Below the pieces are notes generated by a model. It worked only from the letters and a program-made list of their open reading frames with translations. It did not search any database and was not told the DNA's origin. The position numbers were made by a program, and so were the translations under genes. Below are positions 1 through 7,690 of a stretch of 35,512 nt of DNA, one piece after another (position 1 is the first letter of the stretch; each line of letters begins with the position of its first letter). This stretch comes from Clostridia bacterium (GTDB lineage: Bacteria > Bacillota > Sulfobacillia > DUSP01): contig DUSP01000163.1 of the NCBI GenBank assembly GCA_012842575.1, positions 1 to 35,512 on the forward strand, written 5' to 3'.

Positions 1-624
1 GGACGAAGAACCTCCTCCTTGCGCGGACTGATTTCCGGCCGTACTGTCCAACGGTTGGTGAAGAAATGCCAGGAGTCGTTCTCCTAAGGACCCCCACCAT
101 GTCCCTCTAGGTCCCAAGAGAGTACTTGGCATTATGCCTGCCAAAAAGCTCCGAAACTTCTCGTGAACTAGGTTAGATTCCGCTTTTGACAACATGTCTT
201 CAATACGGGCGACCTGGTCTTTGAGCTCTTGAATCTTCTTTTCCTCGTCTTGAGAAACATCGCGGCCTTTGGCCGTCTTTTGAGCTATAGTGTACGAATA
301 GTCTCCAAGCTGAGCGAGAAACTGCCGGGTACGTAACGTATCTACGTCTATAGGAAGTGCGCTGAGATAATCTTGGGCGTTCCAGGCCCTATGCCAGGCG
401 GTTGTCAATAGCATGGTCTTTTGTCCGGTCGACTTGGAGGCTATGGTCTTCGAAAGGACGGTTTTTAATCCTTGAACCTCCGAAAGGAGATTATAGAACT
501 CCCGTTGATGACTGACCATAAGGCTGGTTTGTGCCTGAACCCTGGCGGATCTTTCGGATACGCCCCATAAAGCGACCAAGACAATGGCGGTTATTAAAAC
601 TCCTATGAGCCAGTTACGCTTCAA
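1..624 (-). CDS. ypeB: YpeB-like spore germination protein, N-terminal part (runs off the window)
   Basis: The minus strand is open from a TTG codon at 624 to the window edge (208 codons). It is missing from the ORF track because it has no stop in the window. An AAGGAGG ribosome binding site lies 9 nt upstream of the TTG, which decides the start. The protein begins with a short basic segment and one membrane helix (KRNWLIGVLITAIVLVALWG). A helical region follows, with the spacing and wording of the YpeB N-terminal domain (for example LSALPIDVDTLRTRQFLAQL, then GDYSY). In Bacillus, YpeB is needed to install and stabilise the cortex-lytic enzyme SleB in spores, and the two genes form one operon. 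Here too the gene follows a SleB-type hydrolase on the same strand after 72 nt, which strongly supports the assignment. The C-terminal PepSY repeats would lie outside the window. Confidence 0.85.
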   Translation of the reverse strand, partial: MKRNWLIGVLITAIVLVALWGVSERSARVQAQTSLMVSHQREFYNLLSEVQGLKTVLSKTIASKSTGQKTMLLTTAWHRAWNAQDYLSALPIDVDTLRTRQFLAQLGDYSYTIAQKTAKGRDVSQDEEKKIQELKDQVARIEDMLSKAESNLVHEKFRSFLAGIMPSTLLGPRGTWWGSLGERLLAFLHQPLDSTAGNQSAQGGGSSS

Positions 625-696
625 TTCGGCGACCCTCCTTTGAGGATAGGAGCTCGACTGAGCACGTGCGCTGACGCACTGACCGTACTTGGTTTT

Positions 697-1248
697 TCAC
701 CTCGCGAAGATATGCCTTCCGATTTGAGTGATGATGCGCCTGGTCCAAATCCAAGGGCTCACCCTCTTTGCAGGGTTCCAGAAAAACAAGGCGCCGAACG
801 TAGGATCCCAACCGTTGAGTGCAGCCAAGGCTGCCCTGATATGCTGAGCGGCGGGCGCACGACGCCAGATCAACCCTCGCGATACGGATTCGAACGCGTG
901 TGGTTGGAATATCACACTCGCGATGGAATGCGGAAAAGAGGGATGGCGGATCCTGTTTAACACTACCGAGGCCACTCCTACCTGCCCGGCAAAAGGTTCC
1001 CCTTCAGCTTCCGCTCGTATTAGACGTGCCAGTAGCATGATCTCGTAAGAGTAAGGGGATGCCGCCCCTGCTTCGGGAACCTGGGACTGAGGTACCGCGA
1101 GCCCCAATAGAAAAGCTCCGAGAACGATGATTACGGTGAGAATTATCAAGGCTTTCGAATTCAATAGCTTTTTTGGGATCTTCATCAACGCTTTCGAGAC
1201 GGAACGGATCTTTACGGATTTCTTGGATTGAGACTCTACGTCGCTCAC
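697..1248 (-). CDS. sleB: SleB/CwlJ-family spore cortex cell wall hydrolase
   Basis: This predicted spore cortex peptidoglycan hydrolase belongs to the Hydrolase_2 family (SleB/CwlJ). The C-terminal half contains the family core: ARLIRAEAEGEPFAGQVGVA with the expected catalytic glutamate in RAEAEGE, then VVLNRI and, near the end, GALFFWNP. The N-terminus has no PG_binding_1 domain. It has a basic stretch and one hydrophobic helix (ALIILTVIIVLGAFLLGLAV) that would anchor or export it. The ORF track starts at 1293, but a GTG at 1248 sits about 10 nt behind an AGGAGGT and is the better start (183 aa). ypeB follows on the same strand, the usual sleB-ypeB arrangement. Transcription in the forespore would be expected from the family, but I could not identify a convincing sigma-G promoter. 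Confidence 0.85.
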   Translation of the reverse strand: MSDVESQSKKSVKIRSVSKALMKIPKKLLNSKALIILTVIIVLGAFLLGLAVPQSQVPEAGAASPYSYEIMLLARLIRAEAEGEPFAGQVGVASVVLNRIRHPSFPHSIASVIFQPHAFESVSRGLIWRRAPAAQHIRAALAALNGWDPTFGALFFWNPAKRVSPWIWTRRIITQIGRHIFAR

Positions 1249-1465
1249 CTCGGTGACACCTCCTGAGACACGCGGCATGCGGCACGATGGCACAACGCCG
1301 ATAAGGGTTTAACACGGATTTTGCTTCATTATCCTGGGTCGCTTCATTCACTAATGTTCCCTAGGCGGGTAGCGTTATGAAGGAAAGGAAGGAGTAGGGC
1401 GATGGAACATTAAGGTCATCCTGACTGAAAAAGGAAAGAATGCGGGCAAGGATCTCGTATCCCTT

Positions 1466-1876
1466 CTACCGCAGCCGCTCCACGTGGTTCGCACTTATGG
1501 GTTTAGGGAAATTCGCCCACGATATTCTGGTAGGCTGTTTTACGCGTTGTTCCGGTGCGGGAGAAGGCGGTTCGGCCGAGGAGGCGTCCGGTTGTGAGGT
1601 CCAAGATGCTCCTGCCTCGGGGCTCGGCAAGATCGGGGAGGAGAGGGTTGGGGCGCTCACTAGTCCCTCAAGAACAGGTGTAATCGTTTCTGGCGCTTCG
1701 CCGTTTCGCAAGACGATGGGTTCACCATGCACGGGTTGACTCTGCAAAGGTTCACCATGCGTAGCTTCGCTCTGCACCTTTTCGCTCAAAGTCCTCTGTT
1801 CTCTCTTCGCTCCGACGCCCTCTTTTCCTAAAAGGGCTTTCGTCAACAGGAAAAACGCTATCTCTAGAGGCAACAC
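1466..1876 (-). CDS. Hypothetical protein, Pro/Ser/Glu-rich
   Basis: I do not recognise this protein. The ORF track starts it at a GTG at 1885, but an AAGGGGTGA sequence just upstream of a second GTG at 1876 makes the latter the better start (136 aa). The N-terminus is weakly hydrophobic (VLPLEIAFFLLTKALLG). The rest is polar and low in complexity, with a duplicated HGEP motif produced by a 30-bp direct repeat (GGTTCACCATGC on the plus strand at 1719 and 1749). It lies 35 nt downstream of the next minus-strand gene and probably shares its transcript. The open frame and upstream signal support translation. An opposite-strand ORF over the same DNA (1440-1739) is less likely. No function is proposed. 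Confidence 0.5.
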   Translation of the reverse strand: MLPLEIAFFLLTKALLGKEGVGAKREQRTLSEKVQSEATHGEPLQSQPVHGEPIVLRNGEAPETITPVLEGLVSAPTLSSPILPSPEAGASWTSQPDASSAEPPSPAPEQRVKQPTRISWANFPKPISANHVERLR

Positions 1877-1911
1877 TCTATTCACCCCTTACCATTTCCG
1901 GTAACCATTTC

Positions 1912-2496
1912 TCATCCAAGCCCACCTTGTTGTAAGAGGCTTAGTAGGCTTTTCAGCAACACAGGATCGAGAGCCTTTCCGCTTCCACTTCCGGACGGTG
2001 AGGCCGTGGCGACCGTGCCGCCCGCTCCACCCGTCCCGGATTTCAAAGACATAATGGTCGACAAGAGCTCCGATAGATCGGAAATGTCAATTGAGCCCTG
2101 TGACCCGGAGCGTCGCGACGGTTCTGGAGATAAGCCACGCCCGGGCTCAACCGGTAGCGCTGGCCGGACGGACCCCGTAGCGGTCCAAGCGAATCCCATG
2201 ATATCTAAGAGGCACAATAGCCCCAGGACCGATATCAGCGTGGCGCCTTTAGGTTCGCTCTGCTCGATGAACTCGAAGGCCTTTGCCACTAAGTTGGGTT
2301 CCGAAGTGGTACCGCTCTTTACCCCACCGCTTTGAAGCCTGTTTATAATACTCGTCGCTTCAAGATCAGGGTGGGGCCCTGCTGGAGTCTCCTGTGATCC
2401 TTCTTTCTGTGTCGAATGAGATGCCGGGCGAGGCCCCTGATCTTTCATCGGAGATCCCGATGGGCGGGACCGGGAGGTTTCGTTTTCCTCGGGCAT
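1912..2496 (-). CDS. Hypothetical membrane-anchored protein
   Basis: This 194-aa protein is of unknown function. An ATG start at 2496 is preceded by GGAGGG at 7 nt spacing. The first 75 residues are polar and low in complexity. A single hydrophobic segment follows (GATLISVLGLLCLLDIMGFA, about residues 83-103), then a Gly/Ser/Pro-rich linker. The C-terminal part contains two short amphipathic leucine-rich helices (ISDLSELLSTIMSLK and DPVLLKSLLSLLQQGG). This layout is typical of small spore- or envelope-associated Firmicute proteins, but that is only an impression from composition and from the neighbouring sleB/ypeB and small membrane genes. The gene and the downstream 1466-1876 ORF are 35 nt apart and probably form an operon. 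Confidence 0.6.
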   Translation of the reverse strand: MPEENETSRSRPSGSPMKDQGPRPASHSTQKEGSQETPAGPHPDLEATSIINRLQSGGVKSGTTSEPNLVAKAFEFIEQSEPKGATLISVLGLLCLLDIMGFAWTATGSVRPALPVEPGRGLSPEPSRRSGSQGSIDISDLSELLSTIMSLKSGTGGAGGTVATASPSGSGSGKALDPVLLKSLLSLLQQGGLG

Positions 2497-2821
2497 GTAC
2501 CGCTCCCTCCAAGACTCTTTTGATGGAAGGGCATGGCGGGGGACGAACCGGCTGAGTTCGACGCCTTGGGGCCGTCTCGTGTATATTGCCTACGTCGAGA
2601 AATGAAGGTTTCGAAAAGGCCGATATCGGTGTCCAAGACCGTTATACCCCGTTACATCATTGTATTCGCGGGGAGCTTCCCTTGTTCAGGGAAATGGTTC
2701 AGGGAAATGCGGAGGCTGATAGACTTTCTTCGTACTTTGCGAGTTTCGTTAACACTTTGGACGCGGCGCTCGTATTATGTAGCAGATCTCGATACTCCAA
2801 AGGGAAGGGGGACAAAAACTC
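2497..2821. other. Divergent intergenic region
   Basis: About 325 bp separate the minus-strand gene starting at 2496 from the plus-strand small ORF starting at 2822, so the region should hold promoters for both. It carries a small tandem duplication (TTCAGGGAAATG twice, offset 13 bp, near 2685-2710). Two ORFs listed here in the track (2533-2856 and 2586-2942) have no convincing ribosome binding site and out-of-family composition; I regard them as shadows. Confidence 0.4.
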
Positions 2822-2914
2822 ATGGCAGAAGCTCTCGGCGGTGGAGGCTTCCTTGACAGGAGAGCCTTTGTGGTGTTCCTCATTCTTATCCTGCTCCTCC
2901 TCGGCGACGAATGA
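2822..2914 (+). CDS. Tiny single-TM peptide, copy 1 (30 aa)
   Basis: This ORF is too short for the supplied track. An ATG at 2822 follows a GGGAAGGGGG ribosome binding site at about 10 nt and encodes 30 residues ending in TGA. The peptide starts with a glycine-rich polar segment (MAEALGGGGF), has a basic pair (DRR), one hydrophobic helix (AFVVFLILILLLL) and an acidic tail (GDE). A second gene at 4142 encodes the same peptide from residue DRR onward. DNA identity between the two loci continues through the stop codon and across the downstream region to a similar hairpin terminator. The architecture recalls the tiny glycine-rich TM sporulation peptides of Bacillales (YjcZ type), but I cannot claim homology. 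Conservation of peptide and signals in two copies argues that it is real. Confidence 0.7.
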   Translation: MAEALGGGGFLDRRAFVVFLILILLLLGDE

Positions 2915-2976
2915 GGCTAAGGGCGTTGCGGGCTCGATTTGACCGCTCTCAGAAGACGCGCTACGCTCGGAATGTT

Positions 2977-3013
2977 GAAGTAAAGAGCCGCTTTATATGC
3001 GGCTCTTTACTTC
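2977..3013. terminator. Perfect 15-bp hairpin terminator after peptide copy 1
   Basis: GAAGTAAAGAGCCGC and GCGGCTCTTTACTTC form a perfect 15-bp stem around a 7-nt loop. There is no following T tract on the plus strand, but the 3' arm is T-rich. It sits between the plus-strand peptide gene and the end of the minus-strand gene at 3124, so it may serve both. Confidence 0.7.
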
Positions 3014-3123
3014 GCTCTCTTCGCTCCTTACCTTCACATCTCTCAAGCACTTTTATATTGCGGTTACGCCCTCTCGAGTAGTTGTACTCCACTTTGATCG
3101 GCGGCTTTCCGGCGCAGAACCCG

Positions 3124-3459
3124 CTACGCCAGCGTCTCTTCACTTGCAGGCGCCGCCTCATCCTGGGATTCTTCCGCTAGAGGGATGTCCGTTTTTTTGA
3201 CTTCGGGATTTGACCCCAGCTCTCCTTCGGAGAGAAGAAGTAGGATCAGAATGAGAAACAGATTATAGGCATTGGCCAAGAGGCCTTGCAGTCTCTGGCG
3301 GACCGATACCGTTTCGAGGACACTCATGCTACCCTCCTGTTGGTCGGATGCTCCTACGATTTCAAATAAGGTGTCTATGAGGCTGTTTGCTCGGGCTCCC
3401 AGGTAGGGGCGTAAAGCTTGGATTAAGCCAATATCTTCGGGTGGCACTTGCAGGATCAT
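3124..3459 (-). CDS. Hypothetical protein with LFLILILLLL membrane segment
   Basis: This 111-aa protein has an ATG at 3459 behind a near-consensus GGGAGGTGAT ribosome binding site, so expression is likely. The N-terminal 45 residues look helical and soluble (PPEDIGLIQALRPYLGARA). A single hydrophobic stretch (NLFLILILLLL) sits at about residues 67-77, followed by an acidic, Ala/Glu-rich tail. The hydrophobic core is almost the same string as in the two tiny peptides at 2822 and 4142 (FLILILLLL followed by an acidic residue), which suggests a related membrane module. I do not recognise the family. The gene precedes the minus-strand hypothetical genes at 2496 and 1876 but is separated from them by the copy-1 peptide unit and its terminator. 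A preceding ORF (3456-3674) overlaps its ribosome binding site and is probably not real. Confidence 0.65.
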   Translation of the reverse strand: MILQVPPEDIGLIQALRPYLGARANSLIDTLFEIVGASDQQEGSMSVLETVSVRQRLQGLLANAYNLFLILILLLLSEGELGSNPEVKKTDIPLAEESQDEAAPASEETLA

Positions 3460-3574
3460 TCAATCACCTCCCTTGGCACGGGAAAATGGCGGAACTCGTA
3501 GACGTATCCAAAAGGCCTAACGACGGCTTCCTTTTGCAATAAGACTTGTTGCAATAAGACCTGCGGTGAAACAC

Positions 3575-3675
3575 GATGAAATGCAAACCCACGATTGCCC
3601 GACAACAAGACGGCTACGCTTGAGTACTTTTCCGCACCGCCTGATGAAATGCAAACCCCATGATTGCCCGACAAC
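3575..3675. repeat. Direct repeat pair A (32/33 bp, offset 68)
   Basis: The unit GATGAAATGCAAACCC followed by (C)A(C/T)GATTGCCCGACAAC occurs at 3575-3606 and again at 3643-3675 with one inserted C and one substitution. The spacer between the copies is unique sequence. Confidence 0.9.
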
Positions 3676-3707
3676 CTGCCGAGACATAATCCGCTAAAAC
3701 ATAATAT

Positions 3708-3807
3708 GAGCGACGTCCTCTATGGGGTGAACAGTCATGCTGTCGAAAAGGTGCGGCGGGGCTACGGCGCTCCCAGAGCGACGTCCTCTATGGGGTGAGT
3801 GGTCATG
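3708..3807. repeat. Direct repeat pair B (about 32 bp, offset 68)
   Basis: GAGCGACGTCCTCTATGGGG and the following TGA..(A/G)GTCATG occur at 3708-3739 and 3776-3807, with three mismatches near the 3' end. Spacing and length match pair A although the sequence is unrelated. Confidence 0.9.
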
Positions 3808-3898
3808 GGCAGGCGTTGTGAACGATTGCAGTCTTCTCCGAGAATAGGTCGAAGGCACAAGGCCTGAGTAATATGTGGCAGGGGATAGCTTGGAGGGA

Positions 3899-3991
3899 AA
3901 TAAAGCAGTGTAAGAGGGCAATAGCGCAGACGGCGTTCCTTTTACCACCTCTTCCGGTACGGCAATAAAGCAGTGTAAGAGGGCAATAGCG
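3899..3991. repeat. Direct repeat pair C (28 bp, offset 65)
   Basis: AATAAAGCAGTGTAAGAGGG followed by CAATAGCG is present identically at 3899-3926 and 3964-3991. The spacer is unique. This is the third pair with the same geometry within 420 bp. Confidence 0.9.
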
Positions 3992-4141
3992 AGCAGGAGA
4001 CGTGTGGCCGGAGATCGGCTCGAAAAATAGGTTTTGGGACCTGTAACAAACGCGAGCATATTAACATAAGATGCATTGAGGTCGAGCGGTAACCGTCCCG
4101 TGTCAGACCTCGACAACTAATATACGAGGGGGGACCGCCCG

Positions 4142-4216
4142 ATGGCAGATTTCTTTGACAGGAGAGCCTTTGTGGTGTTCCTCATTCTTATCCTGCTTCT
4201 CCTAGGCGACGAATGA
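4142..4216 (+). CDS. Tiny single-TM peptide, copy 2 (24 aa)
   Basis: An ATG at 4142 lies 8 nt behind GAGGGGGG and encodes 24 residues: a short start (MADFF), DRR, the same hydrophobic helix as copy 1 (AFVVFLILILLLL) and the acidic tail GDE. The coding DNA from GACAGGAGAGCC to beyond the stop differs from copy 1 only at synonymous positions (CTC/CTT, CTC/CTA). The downstream spacer is recognisably the same but more diverged. Synonymous-only change within the peptide while the spacer drifts suggests selection on the peptide. Its function is unknown; a membrane-inserted sporulation or stress peptide is possible, and so is the toxin of a type I system, although no antisense RNA gene was identified. 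Confidence 0.7.
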   Translation: MADFFDRRAFVVFLILILLLLGDE

Positions 4217-4273
4217 GGCTAAGGCATTTCAGTCTGGATTGACCGCACTCGGGAGGCGCGCTACACTCGAATG

Positions 4274-4313
4274 TGAGGTAAAGAGCCGGCCGCATGAGCG
4301 GCTCTTTACCTCA
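4274..4313 (+). terminator. Perfect 15-bp hairpin terminator after peptide copy 2
   Basis: TGAGGTAAAGAGCCG pairs perfectly with CGGCTCTTTACCTCA across a 10-nt loop. The stem shares its GTAAAGAGCCG core with the terminator after copy 1, so the whole peptide-plus-terminator unit was duplicated. Paired differences (GAAG..CTTC versus GAGG..CCTC) look compensatory, keeping the stem intact. Confidence 0.75.
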
Positions 4314-4324
4314 GCCTTTACTTT

Positions 4325-4356
4325 TACGCCTGTCTCGTCCTACGCCTGTCTCGTCC
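4325..4356. repeat. Perfect 16-bp tandem duplication
   Basis: TACGCCTGTCTCGTCC is present twice head to tail, in the gap between the peptide-2 terminator and the amidohydrolase gene. The rest of this gap (4217-4518) shows nothing else I can name. Confidence 0.9.
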
Positions 4357-4518
4357 GGGGCCCATTCGAACCCGCGGCATTCACCGCAACCAGATGATCG
4401 CCTTGTGCATTTCGTTATATCCCCACCCTACGAGGGATTCGGCTTCGTTTGCTGAAGTAGTGAATGTGAAATATGTGGTTAGAGATGTTGCATCCAAGTG
4501 ACTGGGAGGTCGCATGTT

Positions 4519-5814
4519 GTGTCGAAACGAGATCAAACGAAAGCGCGCGCGAAGGCCTACGTTGACAAAGTCCTGCTTGATAGCGGTATTTCCGAGGAAG
4601 TACGCTATATAGCTTCATATCTTCACGAACGCCCCGAAATCTCCAGTCAAGAGGTCGAGTCCTCTCGATTACTGGTTGAACACCTGAGGCGGCGCGGGTT
4701 CGCAGTGGCACAGGACGTGGCAGGTTTGGATACGGCCTTCGTGGCCGAGAAATTGGTGGGGTCTACGAAGATCAACGGAGTGGAACGAAAAGGCTCGACG
4801 AAACCCACAAGCGTCGCGTTTTTGGCCGAGTACGATGCCCTTCCGGATCTTGGGCACGCCTGCGGGCACAATCTGATAGCGGCGGCGGCATATGGTGCGG
4901 CCGCGGCTTTATCCCAAATCTTTTCGGTCGAGACAGGATCTCCCGAGCTTCCCGATATGGGACATTTTGGACCGGTTAAAGTAGTGGTATTTGGCACCCC
5001 CGCAGAAGAATCCAAAGGCGGCAAGATCGTTATGGCCGACGCCGGATGTTTCAACGGCGTAGACGCTGCTTTCTACTTTCATCCGGGGACGCAAAACGTG
5101 GTAGGGGTTCCATGGCTTATGTCCCAAACCCTTACGGTCACTTTCCACGGACGGTCGGCTCATGCTGCGGTTAACCCGCATAAAGGTATAAACGCGTTAA
5201 CCGCCGTACTCGTTATGTTCTCTTCGATCAACGGATTGAGACAAAACCTTCCGCGAGGCGTCCTCATAAACGGCATAATTAAAGAAGGAGGAAGGGTTGT
5301 TAACATAATTCCCGAGTATGCCGAAGCGGATGTCGAAGTACGCGCCTTATCCGAGAGGGATTTCCGAGAAGGTATTGCCGCTGTAAAGCGTTCTGTAGAA
5401 GCGGGTGCTGTAGCCACCGAAGCCCGGGCCGCGATCCGGGAGCTTGCGAAGTACGAGGCGAAAGTCCGTATTCCCGCCTTGGACCGGTTGCTCCGCGACA
5501 TTTTGGGCGAGGCCGGAATACCTGCGCGAATAGCGGACGATTCACTCGCAAGGGCATCCAGTGATGCGGGCAATGCCTCAAGGAGAATGCCGATAGGTGA
5601 CTTCATGTTGGCCATAGCCCCTCGTACGACCGCTCTACACAGTGCTGAATTCGCGAAATACGCGGGTTCAAAAGAAGGCATCGAGGCCGCAGTAACGGCC
5701 GCTTCCGTGATGGCCAAGGCGGCCCTCGAGGTGATAATGGAGGAAGGTTTGAAGGAAGAGGTAAATGCTCAATTCAAGAAGGGACTCGAGGGTACGGCAG
5801 AAGGAGGCGTTTGA
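4519..5814 (+). CDS. M20 family amidohydrolase/metallopeptidase
   Basis: This predicted cytoplasmic zinc-dependent amidohydrolase belongs to the M20D-like group (relatives include AbgB/AmhX-type enzymes acting on N-acyl or p-aminobenzoyl amino acids). Visible landmarks, in order, are the early HERPEISSQE motif, the metal-binding region DLGHACGHNL, the catalytic pair in GTPAEESKGGK, a further histidine in FYFHPGTQ, and the lid-domain motif FHGRSAHAA. The C-terminal ALHSAEF supplies the last conserved histidine. All expected ligands appear to be present. The track starts at a GTG at 4498, but GGGAGGT at 4503-4509 places the start at the GTG at 4519 (431 aa). The gene stands alone on the plus strand and is convergent with the SIMPL gene. 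The substrate cannot be read from sequence. Confidence 0.88.
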   Translation: MSKRDQTKARAKAYVDKVLLDSGISEEVRYIASYLHERPEISSQEVESSRLLVEHLRRRGFAVAQDVAGLDTAFVAEKLVGSTKINGVERKGSTKPTSVAFLAEYDALPDLGHACGHNLIAAAAYGAAAALSQIFSVETGSPELPDMGHFGPVKVVVFGTPAEESKGGKIVMADAGCFNGVDAAFYFHPGTQNVVGVPWLMSQTLTVTFHGRSAHAAVNPHKGINALTAVLVMFSSINGLRQNLPRGVLINGIIKEGGRVVNIIPEYAEADVEVRALSERDFREGIAAVKRSVEAGAVATEARAAIRELAKYEAKVRIPALDRLLRDILGEAGIPARIADDSLARASSDAGNASRRMPIGDFMLAIAPRTTALHSAEFAKYAGSKEGIEAAVTAASVMAKAALEVIMEEGLKEEVNAQFKKGLEGTAEGGV

Positions 5815-5890
5815 CAGAACATACCAAACGTAACGCTCTCGTTTGCGAATGGGCGTTTTGGAACATTGGGGGAGCGCGAGGGGGCAGCAA

Positions 5891-5916
5891 TCCCCCCTCA
5901 ATTCGTTGAGGGGGGA
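5891..5916. terminator. Hairpin with TTCG tetraloop between convergent genes
   Basis: TCCCCCCTCAA and TTGAGGGGGGA form a perfect 11-bp stem closed by TTCG. It lies between the ends of the M20 gene (5814) and the SIMPL gene (5953), where a bidirectional terminator is expected. There is no T tract on either side. Confidence 0.75.
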
Positions 5917-5952
5917 CGTCACGTGTCGGGTCTACTTGACGTTGTTCCGATG

Positions 5953-6711
5953 CTATTCCAATAAGTACTGGACCTCAACTCGAACGTTGAACTTGATTTG
6001 GCCAGGCAAGACGGGCGTGGAAGGAGCTTCCCCTTCCGCCAGTTTTGCGGCGGACCGCAGGTAAACTGGCATTGGCTGTTCCGAAGAAAAGTCCAGCACC
6101 GTCACACTCTTTGTTTCTTTGATTTTGACCCCGGTAAGAGAGGCGACTCGGTCCGCCTTCTTTCTGGCGTCAGCCAAAGCCTTATCCAAAGCCTCTTCCT
6201 TGGCTTTCTCCTGATCTTTTATAATGAACCGGACTCCTTGGACGGTATTGGCACCTGACTCTACGGCGAGGTCGAGGAGGTCTCCCACCGCATCCAATTT
6301 GGTCGTCGCTACGGTGATATTACTAGACGCCCTGTAAGCGATAAGCTTGGGCGGAGCGTCAGAACGATAGTCGTAGACTGGCTCGAGGTTTAATCCCACA
6401 GTTCTTATATCCTTTTTCTCAATACCTTGCCCTTCGAAGACCTTTACTACTCGATCAAGGTTTTCCGCCATGGCTGCCTGGGCTTCCTTGGCCGTCTTTC
6501 GCTCCGCCATCACTCCGAGGGTAAGCTCTGCCTGGTCCGGAACCACATCGAGCTCTCCGGTGCCGCTCACTGCAATGACCTTGAGATCGTCCTGGGAATT
6601 GACAACAGTTATACCCCTTCCGATGGTACCCGGCGAAACCGCAAAGATGAGCGCTAATACAGCCAGTATGAGCGCTGTCAGCGTGAAATAGCTGCCGACT
6701 TTACTTTCCAT
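5953..6711 (-). CDS. SIMPL domain-containing protein (DUF541), exported
   Basis: This 252-aa protein of the SIMPL/DUF541 family (relatives include BP26/OMP28 and YggE) has a clear start: ATG at 6711 behind GGGAGGT at 7 nt. An N-terminal hydrophobic segment (YFTLTALILAVLALIFAVSP) acts as a signal or anchor. The family core follows: VIAVSGTGELDVVPDQAELT, then LGVMAERKTAKEAQ, a YDYRSDAPPKLIAYRAS motif and a region of alternating charged helices. The biochemical role of the family is not settled; envelope stress and oxidative-stress roles have been proposed. It sits alone between a convergent M20 gene and the ABC ATPase gene upstream (181 nt gap). Confidence 0.88.
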   Translation of the reverse strand: MESKVGSYFTLTALILAVLALIFAVSPGTIGRGITVVNSQDDLKVIAVSGTGELDVVPDQAELTLGVMAERKTAKEAQAAMAENLDRVVKVFEGQGIEKKDIRTVGLNLEPVYDYRSDAPPKLIAYRASSNITVATTKLDAVGDLLDLAVESGANTVQGVRFIIKDQEKAKEEALDKALADARKKADRVASLTGVKIKETKSVTVLDFSSEQPMPVYLRSAAKLAEGEAPSTPVLPGQIKFNVRVEVQYLLE

Positions 6712-6892
6712 GATTTTACCTCCCGAGGTGCTTTGGTTTCAGACTCTGAGAGGCGCGGCCGCACCTTCTCTTCCACATCGGTTAGAGTCATACTTTGGAC
6801 GGAAAGTAAAGCGTGAATGTTCCCGCGTGCCGCCCGCGAATGCAAGTATAACGGTATATAACGGCCGGGACAAAGTGAAGGGAAGGATGAGG

Positions 6893-7687
6893 TCAAGCCA
6901 AGAGGAGTCTGTCGTTCATCACTGACAGCCCATGACCGCTCTTGAACTCCTTGAGGAGATCCGATACGCTGAAGCGCTTCTTTTTCTCGCCGTTTACGTC
7001 CATGATCACTCGACCACGGTCCATCATGATGAGTCTGTTGCCGTGGCGCAGAGCCTGCTCGAGATTATGGGTGACCATGAGGGTGGTGATGCGCTTTTCC
7101 CGTACTAAGTCATCAGTTATGGATGAGACTACTTCAGCGGTGCGCGGGTCAAGGGCCGCTGTGTGCTCGTCGAGCAGGAGAACTTGCGGATTGCACATAA
7201 CCGCCATAAGCAGCGTCAGGGCTTGGCGCTGCCCGCCGGACAACAACCCTACTCGGTCGTTTAAGCGCTTTTCGAGGCCTAAACCGAGGTCTGCCAGGAG
7301 TTTCCTGAAAGACTCACGACGCGGTGCGGTCACTCCGAGGCGCAGCGAAATCGCCTTCCCTCGTGCCGCGGCGAGAGCGAGGTTTTCTTCTACGGTCATA
7401 CTCGGTGCTGTCCCGAGGAAGGGATTTTGAAAAACCCTGCCGATGAGGATTGCCCTCTTGTATTCCGGCACGCCGTTATATGTTTCGCCCGAGATTTCTA
7501 CTGTTCCCGTATCGGGCTCCACACTGCCGGCGATGACACCGAGAAGTGTGGATTTACCGGCACCGTTACTGCCGATTATGGTGATGAATTCCCCCTTTTC
7601 CACGCCGAGTGTGACGTCGTCGAGAGCTATTCTTTCGTCGGGCGTGCGAGGGTTGAATATCTTAGTGACCCCGTTTAGCCTGACCAT
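6893..7687 (-). CDS. ABC transporter ATP-binding protein (TrpX/PF04392-associated type)
   Basis: This ATPase subunit belongs to a three-component importer. It has Walker A GSNGAGKST, the signature LLSGGQRQAL, Walker B QVLLLDEHTAALD and the switch histidine in LMVTHN. The track start (TTG at 7705) lies inside the ribosome binding region; AGGAGG at about 7699 points to the ATG at 7687 (264 aa). The ribosome binding site and its flank are duplicated just upstream (see the repeat at 7691). Gene order lipoprotein, permease, ATPase on the minus strand matches the ABC cassettes annotated as TrpXYZ-like, known mostly by similarity. The transported ligand is unknown. Confidence 0.88.
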   Translation of the reverse strand: MVRLNGVTKIFNPRTPDERIALDDVTLGVEKGEFITIIGSNGAGKSTLLGVIAGSVEPDTGTVEISGETYNGVPEYKRAILIGRVFQNPFLGTAPSMTVEENLALAAARGKAISLRLGVTAPRRESFRKLLADLGLGLEKRLNDRVGLLSGGQRQALTLLMAVMCNPQVLLLDEHTAALDPRTAEVVSSITDDLVREKRITTLMVTHNLEQALRHGNRLIMMDRGRVIMDVNGEKKKRFSVSDLLKEFKSGHGLSVMNDRLLLA

Positions 7688-7690
7688 TAA

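Larger units (their letters stand above)
3460..4141. other. Repeat-rich intergenic region
   Basis: About 680 bp without a gene I can support. It holds three unrelated pairs of about 28-33 bp direct repeats (listed separately) with offsets of 68, 68 and 65 bp, plus a small duplication (TTGCAATAAGACTTG / TTGCAATAAGACCTG, offset 15) near 3535-3562. The ORFs listed at 3456-3674 and 3694-4116 on the minus strand run through the repeats. The offsets are not multiples of three, so the copies would be translated in different frames, which speaks against coding. Confidence 0.5.

Noticed and set aside
640-960. 106-aa plus-strand ORF opposite sleB
   Set aside because: Shadow of the strongly supported SleB-family gene on the minus strand.
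2533-2942. Two overlapping plus-strand ORFs (107 and 118 aa)
   Set aside because: They are in different frames from the small peptide gene that has the ribosome binding site and a conserved second copy.
3456-3674. 72-aa minus-strand ORF upstream of the 3124-3459 gene
   Set aside because: It runs over repeat pair A and covers the ribosome binding site of the next gene; no start signal of its own is visible.
3575-3991. CRISPR-like array
   Set aside because: Repeat lengths and spacers are superficially similar, but each repeat occurs only twice, the three units are unrelated, and no cas genes are nearby.
3694-4116. 140-aa minus-strand ORF over the repeat pairs
   Set aside because: The repeats it spans are offset by 68 and 65 bp, so copies fall in different frames; there is no ribosome binding site and the composition is unlike a protein.
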